From assembly GCF_001937195.1 (NCBI RefSeq), contig NZ_MSDO01000004.1:1-64000 (forward strand): DNA of 64,000 nucleotides. The letters are read 5' to 3'. Below, in pieces: positions 1 to 8,641 of this stretch. Below the pieces are notes generated by a model, which did no database searches, had not been told where the DNA came from, and was given only the letters and a program-made list of their open reading frames with translations. A program made the translations under genes and the position numbers. Each line of letters begins with the position of its first letter. Positions within the stretch are counted from its first letter, which is position 1. The stretch comes from Salinicola socius (GTDB taxonomy: Bacteria; Pseudomonadota; Gammaproteobacteria; Pseudomonadales; Halomonadaceae).

Positions 1-112
1 CCTGGAATGATGTTCAAAGGGAGGAAGGAAAATCCGCCGTTGCAAACGGGTTCCAGCAACGACGCCAACGCCTGTACTATAAAAATTCGAGTAATGGTCA
101 GCAGGAATCGCA

Positions 113-838
113 ATGAAGACCATCGGCATACTGGGCGGCATGAGCTGGGAATCCACGCAGAGCTATTATCGGTTGCTCAACGAGGGCGTGCGTGACCGTC
201 TTGGCGGGTATCACTCGGCGAAGATCGCCATGGTCAGCGTCGACTTTGCCGAGATCGAGGCGCTGCAACAGAGCGGTGATTGGGATCAAGCGGGAAAGAC
301 GCTGGCGACAGCGGCCCGTCAGATCGAGGCCGCTGGCGCAGAGTGTCTGTTGCTGGCGACCAATACCATGCACAGGGTGTCCGGTGCGATCGAGTCGGCA
401 CTGAGCATTCCGTTTCTCCATATTGCCGATGGCACCGGTTCACGATTGCGTGCCGCTGGCATCGATCAGGTCGGCCTGCTGGGTACGCGGTTCACGATGG
501 AACAGGATTTCTATCGAGGCCGGCTACTCGACGGGCATGGCATTTCCTGCCTGGTGCCGTCTCGGGAAGATCGGGATAGCATTCACCGAATCATCTTCGA
601 AGAACTGGTGCATGGCGTGATCACCGAATCGTCGCGACGGGTTTATCAGGAGATCGTCACCAGGCTTCAGGCGCAGGGCGCAAAGGGTGTGATTCTGGGG
701 TGTACCGAGATCGCCTTGCTGCTCCGACCGCAGGATTGCGATCTGCCGCTCTATGATACGACCGCGCTGCATGTCGACATGGGGCTCGAATTCGCTCTGG
801 ATGACGCGGCGACGATCCTGCAATCTCCCTCGGATTGA
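113..838 (+). CDS. Aspartate/glutamate racemase family protein
   Basis: A 241-residue cytosolic cofactor-independent amino-acid racemase. The N-terminal GGMSWEST motif is typical of the family. The first catalytic loop reads ATNTMH, with Thr in place of the usual Cys, as I recall for E. coli YgeA-type L-Asp/L-Glu racemases. The second catalytic Cys is in GCTEIALLL near residue 200. An AGGA ribosome site lies about 8 nt before the ATG. A strong terminator follows, so it is probably a single-gene unit. The substrate is inferred from the family only. Confidence 0.9.
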   Translation: MKTIGILGGMSWESTQSYYRLLNEGVRDRLGGYHSAKIAMVSVDFAEIEALQQSGDWDQAGKTLATAARQIEAAGAECLLLATNTMHRVSGAIESALSIPFLHIADGTGSRLRAAGIDQVGLLGTRFTMEQDFYRGRLLDGHGISCLVPSREDRDSIHRIIFEELVHGVITESSRRVYQEIVTRLQAQGAKGVILGCTEIALLLRPQDCDLPLYDTTALHVDMGLEFALDDAATILQSPSD

Positions 839-910
839 TCAGATAATTCAGTCTCCTGCTCCGACCCTGCCGATCGATAATGGCGCTGGGGACAATCCCC
901 TGCGTACTTG

Positions 911-936
911 CCCGGCCTTCGGGCCGGGGCTTTTTG
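911..936 (+). terminator. Rho-independent terminator after the racemase gene
   Basis: A seven-base-pair GC stem (911-917 with 922-928) closes a TTCG loop, and a five-T run starts at 931. It lies about 75 nt after the racemase stop and between convergent genes. Confidence 0.8.
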
Positions 937-948
937 ATGCGCGGCCGG

Positions 949-1173
949 TTAGCGCTTCTTCTTGCCGGTTTTACCCGCCCGTGATGTTCTTTCCCACAAC
1001 GCTTGCCGGTGGTAGACCCCTGAACCGGGTACTCCGGCATGGCTGTGAATGCCGTGTCGGCTGAAGTTCAGGTGGGCGCCGCGAGGGCCGATCGAGAGCG
1101 TCGGACCATGATTGTCGAGCCGAATCCGCAGCCCTGGAGCCAGCCGCAGCATGCGGCGAAAGCGAAGTCCCAT
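949..1173 (-). CDS. DUF4236-type small protein
   Basis: A 74-residue basic protein beginning MGLRFRRMLRLAPGLR, with SIGPRG and GVPGSGVYHR motifs. This matches the DUF4236 pattern (RFRK..., SVGPRGAS..., G-PGTGLSY). The start at 1173 has AGGAG just upstream; a longer in-frame start is possible but has no ribosome site. The function of the family is unknown to me. It ends in a lysine-rich tail. Confidence 0.7.
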   Translation of the reverse strand: MGLRFRRMLRLAPGLRIRLDNHGPTLSIGPRGAHLNFSRHGIHSHAGVPGSGVYHRQALWERTSRAGKTGKKKR

Positions 1174-1195
1174 GGGATATCTCCTGGAAGTTTCT

Positions 1196-1522
1196 TTACG
1201 ATTGACTGCGACTGACGGCATTCGTTCGGCGGTCTTTCAGCGTTTGCCATACCGGGCTACCAGGAACGATCAGGGCCAGCACGGCGCAGGCGGCAGCGGG
1301 AGAGAGAACATCGAAGCTGGAGTCCAGCGACCAGTGATGGAACAGCCCGTAAAAATATCCGACGTGATTGGGGCCGCCCCCGGCGTACTCGTGCTGGGCG
1401 ATCTCGCGCCCCAGGAATACCGCGACGATCAGCGAGCCGCCTACCCAGCGACCGACGAGGGGCCAAAGCAGACACTGGAAACTCAGGGCGATAATGGCGT
1501 GCTCGAAATGGCTGGTATTCAT
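1196..1522 (-). CDS. Small integral membrane protein, unknown function
   Basis: A 108-residue protein starting MNTSHFEHAI. It has hydrophobic segments near residues 8-35 and 78-95 and a His/Tyr-rich stretch between them (GYFYGLFHHWSLD). The start at 1522 is preceded by a GAGG site. An upstream in-frame extension is possible but looks non-coding (Ser/Arg/Pro-rich). I recognise no family with certainty. It is only 23 nt downstream of the DUF4236 start and could be its operon partner. Confidence 0.6.
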   Translation of the reverse strand: MNTSHFEHAIIALSFQCLLWPLVGRWVGGSLIVAVFLGREIAQHEYAGGGPNHVGYFYGLFHHWSLDSSFDVLSPAAACAVLALIVPGSPVWQTLKDRRTNAVSRSQS

Positions 1523-1583
1523 GCAAACCTCGCGGCAATCGGTTGGCGTCAGCATAGCTGCTCGCGAGGTGAGCGACGTTGGA

Positions 1584-2561
1584 TCATTCCTGGCGCGGCT
1601 GCCTGACCCGGCTGGCACCCGGCGTGACGTGGCGGCAGGCGGGCAGGACCCTGTCGCGCAGATAATGCCGATTGGCGGCGCAGACGCTGAGGCCGTCACC
1701 GCCGTAATGCTCGAGACAGATCACGCCGCGAAAGCCGGCTTCGACGGCGAGCTTCATCGCCTGACGGTAATTGATCAGGCCACTCTCCATCGGTGCGGGG
1801 AAGGCGACATAGTGGCCACGCTGGCTGTCCTCGTCTCGCATGTAGTTCTTGGCGTGCCAGAAGTTCGACCACGGCAATACCTTGCGGAAAGCCTCGAGCC
1901 ACGGTTCCACCGGCCGGTGCAGGCGGATCAGGTTGCCGATGTCCGGGTTCAGGCCGACCGAATCGAGGGCGATCTCTTCGACCATGGCGACGGCCGAGTC
2001 GGCGCTGCCGAGATAGGTGTCCTCGTACATCTCCAGCGACAGCACGATGCCCAGCTCGGCGGCGTGCTGGCCGAGTTCGCGGATACGTGTCACTGCCTTG
2101 TGCCACTGCGCTCGATCGTCGGGATCATCGCGGTGGCCTTCGACCGTCCAGAACCAGAGCTGTCGCCGCTGGGCTTCGGTCAGGGGGCGGTGCAGACCGA
2201 TCGAAACGGTGCCGATGCCGAGCCTGGCCGCGGCGTCCAGCGAGCGATGGCTGTAGGCAAGGTGGTCGTCGCCATGACGTTCGTCGATCACGCTTGCGCG
2301 CACTACCGAGATGGAGCTGGACTTGAGCCGCGCCGATTTGATCACGCTGGCGAGAGCGTCGAGCTGGGCATTCGACATGTCGCCGGGGCGAAAACAGTTG
2401 TCGGAGAGATCGACGCGATCGAAGCCCGCCTCGGCAATCTCCTGGAACAGCGGCTGCCACTGCTCGGCGCTGGCCTCATGCAGTGGAGTGCCATCCGGCA
2501 GACGATTGGGAAATGGCAGCATGGCAGCCGCAATCGGCCAGTCGGAAAGATCGGAAGTCAT
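1584..2561 (-). CDS. Sugar phosphate isomerase/epimerase (xylose isomerase-like TIM barrel)
   Basis: A 325-residue protein of the AP-endonuclease-2/xylose-isomerase-like fold. Metal-site candidates are in VLSLEMYEDTYLG (Glu), GLNPDIGNL (Asp), WHAKNYM (His) and GVICLEHYGGD (Glu). It is the last gene of the catabolic operon and its ATG overlaps the stop of the oxidoreductase by 4 nt, so translation is probably coupled. It probably isomerises or epimerises an intermediate of the sugar-acid pathway; the substrate is not deducible. Confidence 0.85.
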   Translation of the reverse strand: MTSDLSDWPIAAAMLPFPNRLPDGTPLHEASAEQWQPLFQEIAEAGFDRVDLSDNCFRPGDMSNAQLDALASVIKSARLKSSSISVVRASVIDERHGDDHLAYSHRSLDAAARLGIGTVSIGLHRPLTEAQRRQLWFWTVEGHRDDPDDRAQWHKAVTRIRELGQHAAELGIVLSLEMYEDTYLGSADSAVAMVEEIALDSVGLNPDIGNLIRLHRPVEPWLEAFRKVLPWSNFWHAKNYMRDEDSQRGHYVAFPAPMESGLINYRQAMKLAVEAGFRGVICLEHYGGDGLSVCAANRHYLRDRVLPACRHVTPGASRVRQPRQE

Positions 2562-4039
2562 CTCGGATTCTCGTTAGTGTCAGGGGTGGAAGGCTTAAGG
2601 GTAGAGGACTCGGTGTTAGAGGGGATGCCGCTGGCGGACATGGCCGAGGCGAAGAACAGGGCGTCCTGAGCCTGCCGCAGCTTCCACAGGTATGAGCTTT
2701 CGTCGATCGCGACATCACGTACGCGAATGGGCTCGCCCGCGCGGACCGGTCTCATCAGCACTCGGTTGGCGGCGAGATAGTAGGGCAGCGGGGCATCGTC
2801 GCCGAGTGCGCTGGCCGGCACCAGCGCCGATGATACCTGATCGATGCTGTGGTGGTGGCCATGAGCGGTGAGCGTCGTGCCTTCGGCCAGGTCCGATTGG
2901 GCCATCGCGATCAGATCGAGGTGCGGTCTTGGCTGGCTGACGCCGCTGGGAACACCGCGACGCACCATTTCCAGCAGGGTGGTTGCGGCTTCGAGCCCGA
3001 GCAGGTGGCGGGGCAGCGGCAGCATTGCGCTGTCGCCGCGGCGACTGACCAGGTGACCTTTCTCGGCCAGCATCTGCCAACTGGCGCGGTCGTGACCGCG
3101 TACGACCACGAATACGCCGCCCGCGAGGCTGAATTCGTCCGGGCGGCGCAGGCAGTGGAAGACTTCCAGCGCCGGCGTTCGCGTCAACAGCCCGCCCTGG
3201 GCAGCCGGCACGAACAGCTCGGCAATCTCGCTGATACGCGCGATGGGATAATGCAGCGCCGGGCGGTCCGGTAGCAGGCCAGTGGCGTTGGCGACGATTG
3301 CCATCTCGCACAGATCCGGCACCGCATGCTGGGGTAGCGCCCTGGCAATTCTGCTGCGATCCGCTAGCCACTGATGATGGCCTTGGTTGTCCAATCCCGC
3401 GGGGAGCTCCCAGCGCTCCCCGAAGCCGGGGACGGCGACAGATCGACCGTTGCTGGTCATGGTCTCCCTGGTGGCGTCGAACACGAAGTCGTACTCGCTC
3501 GATTTGCCGGCAGCCAGGATTTCCAGCCCCACCGTCTCGGCCCAACTGATGAGACCGATTGCCAATGCCGGCTGATCGCCATCCACCGGGCTGATCACGC
3601 AACCCTGCTTATGCGCCATGGCCGCCAGGCCGGGGCCGATCACGTTGTCGGCTTCCTTGGTCACCAGGGCGACATGGTGTCCGGCTTCAATGGCGAGCGC
3701 TGCGTGGCGAGCGCCGGCCTCGGGGTGACCGGTGGCTTCGATCACGACGTCCAACGGCAGTTCGATAACGGCTTCCAGTCGGTCGCCGACGATCCAGTGG
3801 CCGTCGTCCCAGGCGCGCTTGGCCTCTGCCGGCGTTCGGCAATGGCGGATCCGACGGGGTTCGATGCCGGCATCGGCCAGCGCCTTGGCCGCCAGATCGG
3901 GGTCGAGGTCGAGCACGATGCGAGTGTCGACGGTCGTCAGATGGCGGGCGTGAACCACGAAGCTGCGACCGAACCCGCCGGCGCCGATCACGCAGCAACG
4001 GATGGGGTCGCCGCCATCGAGGTAGTGGGAAAGATGCAT
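2558..4039 (-). CDS. NAD(P)-dependent oxidoreductase with C-terminal SAF domain
   Basis: A 493-residue protein. Its N-terminal Rossmann region has CVIGAGGFGRS at residues 15-25, and a homoserine-dehydrogenase-like middle contains EATGHPEAGARHA and a TKEADNVIGPGL loop. The C-terminal third looks like a SAF domain (GDDAPLPYYLAANRVLMRPVRAGEPI). Proteins of this architecture occur in carbohydrate-acid catabolic operons. A GAGGA site precedes the ATG. It lies between TctA and the epimerase and probably oxidises the imported acid; its exact reaction is unknown. Confidence 0.8.
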   Translation of the reverse strand: MHLSHYLDGGDPIRCCVIGAGGFGRSFVVHARHLTTVDTRIVLDLDPDLAAKALADAGIEPRRIRHCRTPAEAKRAWDDGHWIVGDRLEAVIELPLDVVIEATGHPEAGARHAALAIEAGHHVALVTKEADNVIGPGLAAMAHKQGCVISPVDGDQPALAIGLISWAETVGLEILAAGKSSEYDFVFDATRETMTSNGRSVAVPGFGERWELPAGLDNQGHHQWLADRSRIARALPQHAVPDLCEMAIVANATGLLPDRPALHYPIARISEIAELFVPAAQGGLLTRTPALEVFHCLRRPDEFSLAGGVFVVVRGHDRASWQMLAEKGHLVSRRGDSAMLPLPRHLLGLEAATTLLEMVRRGVPSGVSQPRPHLDLIAMAQSDLAEGTTLTAHGHHHSIDQVSSALVPASALGDDAPLPYYLAANRVLMRPVRAGEPIRVRDVAIDESSYLWKLRQAQDALFFASAMSASGIPSNTESSTLKPSTPDTNENPR

Positions 4040-4073
4040 GGGCGATGTCCTCGAATGGAACGCGGGCCTGGGT

Positions 4074-5627
4074 TTAGTGCCGAGAATCGGGCGTGGAGGG
4101 CTCGTGTGTCTGCGGCTTCTGGCGGTGCAGCCGCTGCCGCCAGCCGCGGAGCCCGACCAGTTTGGAGATCAGCGGCCATACCAGCATCAGTACGCCGAGC
4201 CCCATGATCGTGGTCACCAGCGAATTGGACCAGAACACGGTCAGCGAGCCGTCGGACATGACCATCGACTGCCGGAAGGCTTCCTCGGCGCGGTGGCCGA
4301 GCACCATGGTCAGTACCAGCGGCGCGACCGGGTAGTCGAGTTTCTTGAACAGATAACCGAGCAGGGCGAAGAACAGCAGCAGCCAGAAATCGAAGGTCGA
4401 GTTGGCGACCTGGTAGACCCCGGTAAAGATCACCGCGACGATGACCGGTCCGATGATGGCGAAGGGCACCCGCAGGATCGAGGCGTAGAGCGGCACCGTC
4501 GCGAGCACCAGAATGACCGCGACCACGTTGCCGAGATACATGCTGGCGATCAGGCCCCAGACGAAATCAGGGCGGGTGACGAACAGCATCGGCCCCGGGG
4601 TGAGGCCCCAGATCATCAGTCCACCCATCATGACCGCGGCGGTGGCGGAGCCGGGTACGCCCAGCGCCAACATCGGCAGCAGCGCAGAGGTGCCGGCAGA
4701 ATGATCCGCGGCTTCCGGCGAGACGATACCGTTGGGCTCGCCCTTGCCGAACCGCTCGGGATGTCGGGAAAAGCGCTTGGCAAGGCCATGGCTCATGAAC
4801 GAGGCGGCGGTCGGCCCGGCGGGGGTAATACCCATCCAGATCCCGATCAGAATGCTGCGCACCAGCGAGACCCAGTAGCGCGGCAGTTCAGCCATGGTGC
4901 GCAGGATATCCTTGATCCGGATCCGGCTCTTGATCCCATTGAAGCTCAAGCCCTCCTCGGTCGTCACCATCAGCTCGGCGATACCGAAAAGGCCCATGAC
5001 CGCGACCAGGAAGCTGATGCCCTTGACCAGGTCGGGAATCCCGAAGGTCAGTCGCAGGCCGCCGGAAACGCTATCCATGCCCACGGTGGCAAAAGCCAGC
5101 CCCAGCATCATCGAGACGAGCGTCTTAGAAGGTGCGCTGGAACTCATGCCGATGAAACTGCAGAACGCCAGAAAGTAGACGGCGAAGTACTCCGGCGACG
5201 AAAACTTGAGCCCGAACTGGGCCACCCAGTTGGCCAGCAGAGTGATCATCACCACGCCTGCGAGGGCGCCCAGGCCGGCGGACATGAATGCCAGCGTCAG
5301 CGCGCGGGTCGCTTCGCCATTGCGGGCCATCGGGTAGCCATCGAACGTCGTGGCGACAGACGAGGGCTCGCCGGGAATGTTGAACAGAATCGAGGTGGTG
5401 GAGCCGCCGAAAAGGGCGCCCCAGTACATGCAGCTCAACAGGATGATGGCCGAGACCGGATCCATGGTGAAGGTCAACGGCAGCAGCAAAGAGACGCCGT
5501 TGGGCGCGCCCAGTCCCGGCAGCACGCCGACCAGCATGCCCAGCATCACCCCGATCACCATGATCATGAGGTGATTCCAGGTGAGGATGGTGGCGAAACC
5601 GTCCATCAGCAGCGAGAGATTGTTCAT
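4074..5627 (-). CDS. tctA: Tripartite tricarboxylate transporter, large permease TctA
   Basis: A 517-residue polytopic inner-membrane protein with about twelve hydrophobic segments. It has the family glycine/proline-rich signature near residue 40 (VLPGLGAPNGVSLLLPLTF) and a second copy in the C-terminal half (LPMLALGVPGSATAAVMMGG), the internal repeat expected of TctA. It follows tctB by 25 nt. With TctB and the periplasmic TctC it forms a cation-driven carboxylate uptake system. Confidence 0.95.
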   Translation of the reverse strand: MNNLSLLMDGFATILTWNHLMIMVIGVMLGMLVGVLPGLGAPNGVSLLLPLTFTMDPVSAIILLSCMYWGALFGGSTTSILFNIPGEPSSVATTFDGYPMARNGEATRALTLAFMSAGLGALAGVVMITLLANWVAQFGLKFSSPEYFAVYFLAFCSFIGMSSSAPSKTLVSMMLGLAFATVGMDSVSGGLRLTFGIPDLVKGISFLVAVMGLFGIAELMVTTEEGLSFNGIKSRIRIKDILRTMAELPRYWVSLVRSILIGIWMGITPAGPTAASFMSHGLAKRFSRHPERFGKGEPNGIVSPEAADHSAGTSALLPMLALGVPGSATAAVMMGGLMIWGLTPGPMLFVTRPDFVWGLIASMYLGNVVAVILVLATVPLYASILRVPFAIIGPVIVAVIFTGVYQVANSTFDFWLLLFFALLGYLFKKLDYPVAPLVLTMVLGHRAEEAFRQSMVMSDGSLTVFWSNSLVTTIMGLGVLMLVWPLISKLVGLRGWRQRLHRQKPQTHEPSTPDSRH

Positions 5628-5652
5628 GGTGCGATCTCCGGAAGACGGGCGC

Positions 5653-6144
5653 TTAATAGATGCCGAACGCGTGTTCCAGCGGGCCTTTCAAAAGCGGCAC
5701 CTGGAAAACGAGTTCGAACAGCAGATAGAAGCAGATGCTGATGGCGATACCGCTGGCCAGCGATTTCCACCAGGCGTAATGGCCTTGCAGACGCATCGCG
5801 AACAACACGTAAAGCGTGGTGCCGACATAGAGCCCCAGCAGCAGGGAGACGATGGCAAAGCCGATGATCGGCAGCGTGAAACGAGCAAGCGATCGGAGTC
5901 TGGCGGCATCCAGGAAGGTTTCATCCTTGTGGCGATGGCCGATCACCGTACGCAGCAGGTTGACGAGGCTCCCGGCGACGATCAGTATCCCGATCCAGAA
6001 CGGGAAGTAGCCAGAGTCCGGCCCGCTCGGCGTCCAACCGGTGCCGACCTGCCAGGCGCCGTAGCAGATCGCCATGCCGATGGCGCCGGTCAGAAGTGCC
6101 GTGGCGATCTCCATGGTGTAACGGGAAATGCCATTGTGGGTCAT
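5653..6144 (-). CDS. tctB: Tripartite tricarboxylate transporter, small subunit TctB
   Basis: A 163-residue membrane protein with four hydrophobic helices, of the usual TctB length. It includes the common WQVGTGWTPSGPDSGYFPFWIG periplasmic segment (seen around residues 30-51). It sits between tctC and tctA in the standard order. A GC hairpin separates it from tctC, which may allow more TctC than permease to be made. Confidence 0.93.
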   Translation of the reverse strand: MTHNGISRYTMEIATALLTGAIGMAICYGAWQVGTGWTPSGPDSGYFPFWIGILIVAGSLVNLLRTVIGHRHKDETFLDAARLRSLARFTLPIIGFAIVSLLLGLYVGTTLYVLFAMRLQGHYAWWKSLASGIAISICFYLLFELVFQVPLLKGPLEHAFGIY

Positions 6145-6169
6145 GCTGTTCCCTCCCTCTGGAAAAGAA

Positions 6170-6188
6170 GGGCAGCGCGAAGCTGCCC
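6170..6188 (-). promoter_or_regulatory. Intercistronic hairpin between tctC and tctB
   Basis: A perfect seven-base-pair stem (6170-6176 with 6182-6188) with a five-base loop and no T-run. It lies just after tctC and before tctB on the minus strand. It probably stabilises or processes the tctC message, a common arrangement when a binding protein is needed in excess of its permease. This is inference. Confidence 0.5.
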
Positions 6189-6210
6189 TGCAAGGTCAAC
6201 CACTCGACAA

Positions 6211-6249
6211 CGTCGTCGGTTCAGGAAGCTCGTCGTCGGTTCAGGAAGC
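6211..6249. repeat. 19-bp tandem duplication at the tctC stop codon
   Basis: Two identical 19-bp copies (6211-6229 and 6231-6249) with a 20-nt period. The copy at 6231-6249 overlaps the last codons and stop of tctC, and the copy at 6211-6229 lies in the following intergenic DNA, duplicating the end of the gene. It probably arose by slippage and has no obvious function. Confidence 0.8.
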
Positions 6250-7254
6250 GCTCCAGCCTTCCTGCTCGAAGACTTTCTTGACGGTGCTGGCGTTGTCATC
6301 GATGTACTGCTTGAGTTCATCGCCGCTCAGGAACTGGCTGGTCTGCACCGTGCGAGTGACGTAGTCCTTCCACTCCGGGGTTTCGCTGACCTTCTTCAAC
6401 AGATCCTGGTAGTAGGTCACCGCTTCCTCGGAGGCGCCGGCCGGCAACCAGACGGTTCTCGGCATGCGGTATTCGGCGATATCGATCCCCTGCGACTGAC
6501 AGGTGGGAATATCCCCCCAGCCCTTGCCCTCATGGACGGGTTCGCCCTTGGGCAGCTGTTCCGGGCTGAACACGCACAACGGTTTGATCATGCCGGCCTG
6601 CCACTGGCCCAGGTTCTCGTTGGGATTGTTGACGTTGGCGTCGACATGGCCGCCGGCCAACTGCACCAGCGCCTGGCTGCCGCCGTTGAAGGGCACGTAG
6701 CGGAATTCGGTACCGGTGGCTTCCTCGATCATGCTGACCAGCGTCTGATCGGTATCCTTGGACTGGCTACCGGCGAACTGCATCTTGCCCGGGTTCTGCT
6801 TGGCGGCGTCGATGAACTCCTTGGCGCTGGCGTAGTCGGCGTCTCCGTTGACCCAGATCAGGAACTCGTCCATGGCCATGGCCGCGACCGGCTGGAGGTC
6901 GTCGGCGGCGTAGGGCATGTCACCGACTTCGGGCAGCAGATATTCGTTGTTGGTGCCGAACGTCAGCTTGTAGGGGTCATCCTTGGACGACGCCGAGTAG
7001 ACATAGCCTTCGGCACCGCTACCGCCGCCTTTGTTGGAGACGATGATCGACTCGTCCATCAGCTGATGCTTGCCGATGATCGACTGTACCGTGCGGGCGA
7101 AGGTGTCCGTGCCGCCGCCGGCGCCGGATGTCACCACGAATTCGACGGGGCGGTCCGGTTGCCAGGCCAGCGCGCTACCGGAGACGGTAAGTGCGGCGAA
7201 GAACAGGGCCAGCGGCCTGAGTTGATGAGTGCAAAGCGGTTTGAGCGTATACAT
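6241..7254 (-). CDS. tctC: Tripartite tricarboxylate transporter substrate-binding protein TctC
   Basis: A 337-residue periplasmic binding protein of the Bug/TctC family. The start at 7254 has AGGAGAA upstream and gives a Sec signal peptide ending near ...SGSALAWQPDRP. The family hallmark WQPDRPVEFVVTSGAGGGTDTFAR follows (residues about 31-54). Longer in-frame starts upstream lack a signal sequence. It binds the carboxylate substrate for TctAB. It lies downstream of the pdxA-type gene and is probably co-transcribed with it. Confidence 0.93.
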   Translation of the reverse strand: MYTLKPLCTHQLRPLALFFAALTVSGSALAWQPDRPVEFVVTSGAGGGTDTFARTVQSIIGKHQLMDESIIVSNKGGGSGAEGYVYSASSKDDPYKLTFGTNNEYLLPEVGDMPYAADDLQPVAAMAMDEFLIWVNGDADYASAKEFIDAAKQNPGKMQFAGSQSKDTDQTLVSMIEEATGTEFRYVPFNGGSQALVQLAGGHVDANVNNPNENLGQWQAGMIKPLCVFSPEQLPKGEPVHEGKGWGDIPTCQSQGIDIAEYRMPRTVWLPAGASEEAVTYYQDLLKKVSETPEWKDYVTRTVQTSQFLSGDELKQYIDDNASTVKKVFEQEGWSAS

Positions 7255-7372
7255 GGCGTTTCTCCTGTCATCTATGGCGTTATTGCTGTTGTGCGAATCG
7301 CTCGTGATCCATGGTCGACTCGTATGAGTCACTAGCTCTCCAGCGTGCCGGCCGATGCCGACAGGCTGAAAC

Positions 7373-8416
7373 TCAGTCCGCTGCCGCCTGGCGGGCTCGG
7401 CCGGCCATGCGTGCCGCCAGCAGCAACGCTTGGCGCGAGGCGCCGAGATCGGCAATGCCGCGGCCGGCGATGTCGTAGGCCGTCCCATGAGCGGGAGTGC
7501 AGACGGGGAAAGGCAGGCCGCCGAGCATCGTCACGCCGCTATCGAATCCCATCATCTTCATCGCGATCTGACCCTGGTCGTGATACATGGTCAGCACCGC
7601 GTGAAAGCCTTCTTTCACGGCGCGAAGAAAAACGGTATCGGCCGGGAAGGGGCCTTCGACATCCATGCCCTGTTCGCGCGCGCGCTGGATCGCGGGTTCG
7701 ATGATATCGATCTCTTCCATGCCGAAACTGCCGCCGTCGCCGGCGTGAGGGTTGAGACCGGCAACGGCGATGCGCGGATGATCGTGTCCGGCCTGCTGCA
7801 GGCAACGATGCGTCAATGTCAGCTCGTCGACGATCGATTCCGGCGTCAGCGCCGCGGCAACGTCTTTCAGCGGAATATGGGAGGTCACACGGGCATTCCA
7901 CACCGAGTCCAGGATGTTGAACTCCCGCGCCTTGCCCTCGAAGCCGATGGCGTCGGCCACGAAGCGGATTTCATCGTCGTAGCCCGGGTTGGCGTAGCGC
8001 ATGGCTTTCTTGTTGAACGGGGTGAAGCAGACCGCATCCGCCTGGCCGCCATGGGCCAGTGCCAGCGCTTTGCGGAAGTTGGCCGAGGCGAACTCGCCGC
8101 CGGCCGGTGTCGCCTTGCCTTGATCGACGTCTTCCAGTGCCAGATGGGCAAGGTCGAGAAAAACCGGGGTCGATTCGAGATCCGTGAGCGAGCGGTTCTC
8201 GTCGATGGATTGAAGTGATGGTGAGACACCGGCGACGCGGGCGCCTTCGTCGAAAATACGGCGGTCGCCGATGACGACCAGCCGGGCGGCACGGTTGACG
8301 GCATCATCGGCGGCCAGTTTGGCTGCCAGCTCGGCGCTGATGCCCGCGGGGTCGCCCATCGCCAGGGCGATGATCGGCAGCTCGGATGCGTCGTGACGCG
8401 ATGGGGAATGAGCCAT
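7373..8416 (-). CDS. PdxA-family dehydrogenase (PdxA2-like, 4-phospho-threonate/erythronate or related hydroxyacid)
   Basis: A 347-residue metal- and NAD-dependent oxidative decarboxylase of the PdxA family. Metal-ligand histidines are visible in VTSHIPL, LNPHAGDGG and TMYHDQGQIA, and MGDPAGIS near the N terminus fits the family. It sits in a transporter operon away from any pyridoxine genes, which points to a catabolic PdxA2 role rather than vitamin B6 synthesis. PdxA2 acts on 4-phospho-D-threonate or D-erythronate, but no DUF1537 kinase is present. PdxA relatives such as TphB use unphosphorylated diols, so that is an alternative. AGGAG precedes the start. Confidence 0.87.
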   Translation of the reverse strand: MAHSPSRHDASELPIIALAMGDPAGISAELAAKLAADDAVNRAARLVVIGDRRIFDEGARVAGVSPSLQSIDENRSLTDLESTPVFLDLAHLALEDVDQGKATPAGGEFASANFRKALALAHGGQADAVCFTPFNKKAMRYANPGYDDEIRFVADAIGFEGKAREFNILDSVWNARVTSHIPLKDVAAALTPESIVDELTLTHRCLQQAGHDHPRIAVAGLNPHAGDGGSFGMEEIDIIEPAIQRAREQGMDVEGPFPADTVFLRAVKEGFHAVLTMYHDQGQIAMKMMGFDSGVTMLGGLPFPVCTPAHGTAYDIAGRGIADLGASRQALLLAARMAGRARQAAAD

Positions 8417-8492
8417 GGTATCTCCTCGTCGTTTGGGTTGGCACTTCGTGGTGAAGTGCCCGCTTTGAGAAGGAGATTGCGCTCAAATCCAA

Positions 8493-8504
8493 AATGTATA
8501 CATT
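8493..8504. promoter_or_regulatory. Predicted GntR/FCD operator (palindrome)
   Basis: A perfect 12-bp palindrome, AATGTATACATT, in the divergent intergenic region 77 nt upstream of the PdxA-type gene and 138 nt upstream of the regulator gene. FCD-type GntR proteins commonly bind TNGTATACNA-like palindromes. It is the likely binding site of the adjacent regulator. This is motif-based inference. Confidence 0.6.
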
Positions 8505-8641
8505 ATACGTTGGTATTGAGCAGCGGTCGTTCCAGGCGCAGTATGATGGCTTCAGACTGATTCCGAAGCGCGTATCATTGATCGTGCCAAAGCTGAATCG
8601 ATACATTCGATGCGCCACTTTCCATCACCGGTCCCACATTC

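Noticed and set aside
1368-2669. A 433-codon rightward open frame opposite the epimerase gene
   Set aside because: Shadow of the GC-rich epimerase gene; its translation has no family pattern, while the minus-strand product does.
4038-5741. A 567-codon rightward open frame opposite tctA
   Set aside because: Composition is His/Gln/Arg/Gly-rich antisense sequence of a membrane protein gene; no ribosome site.
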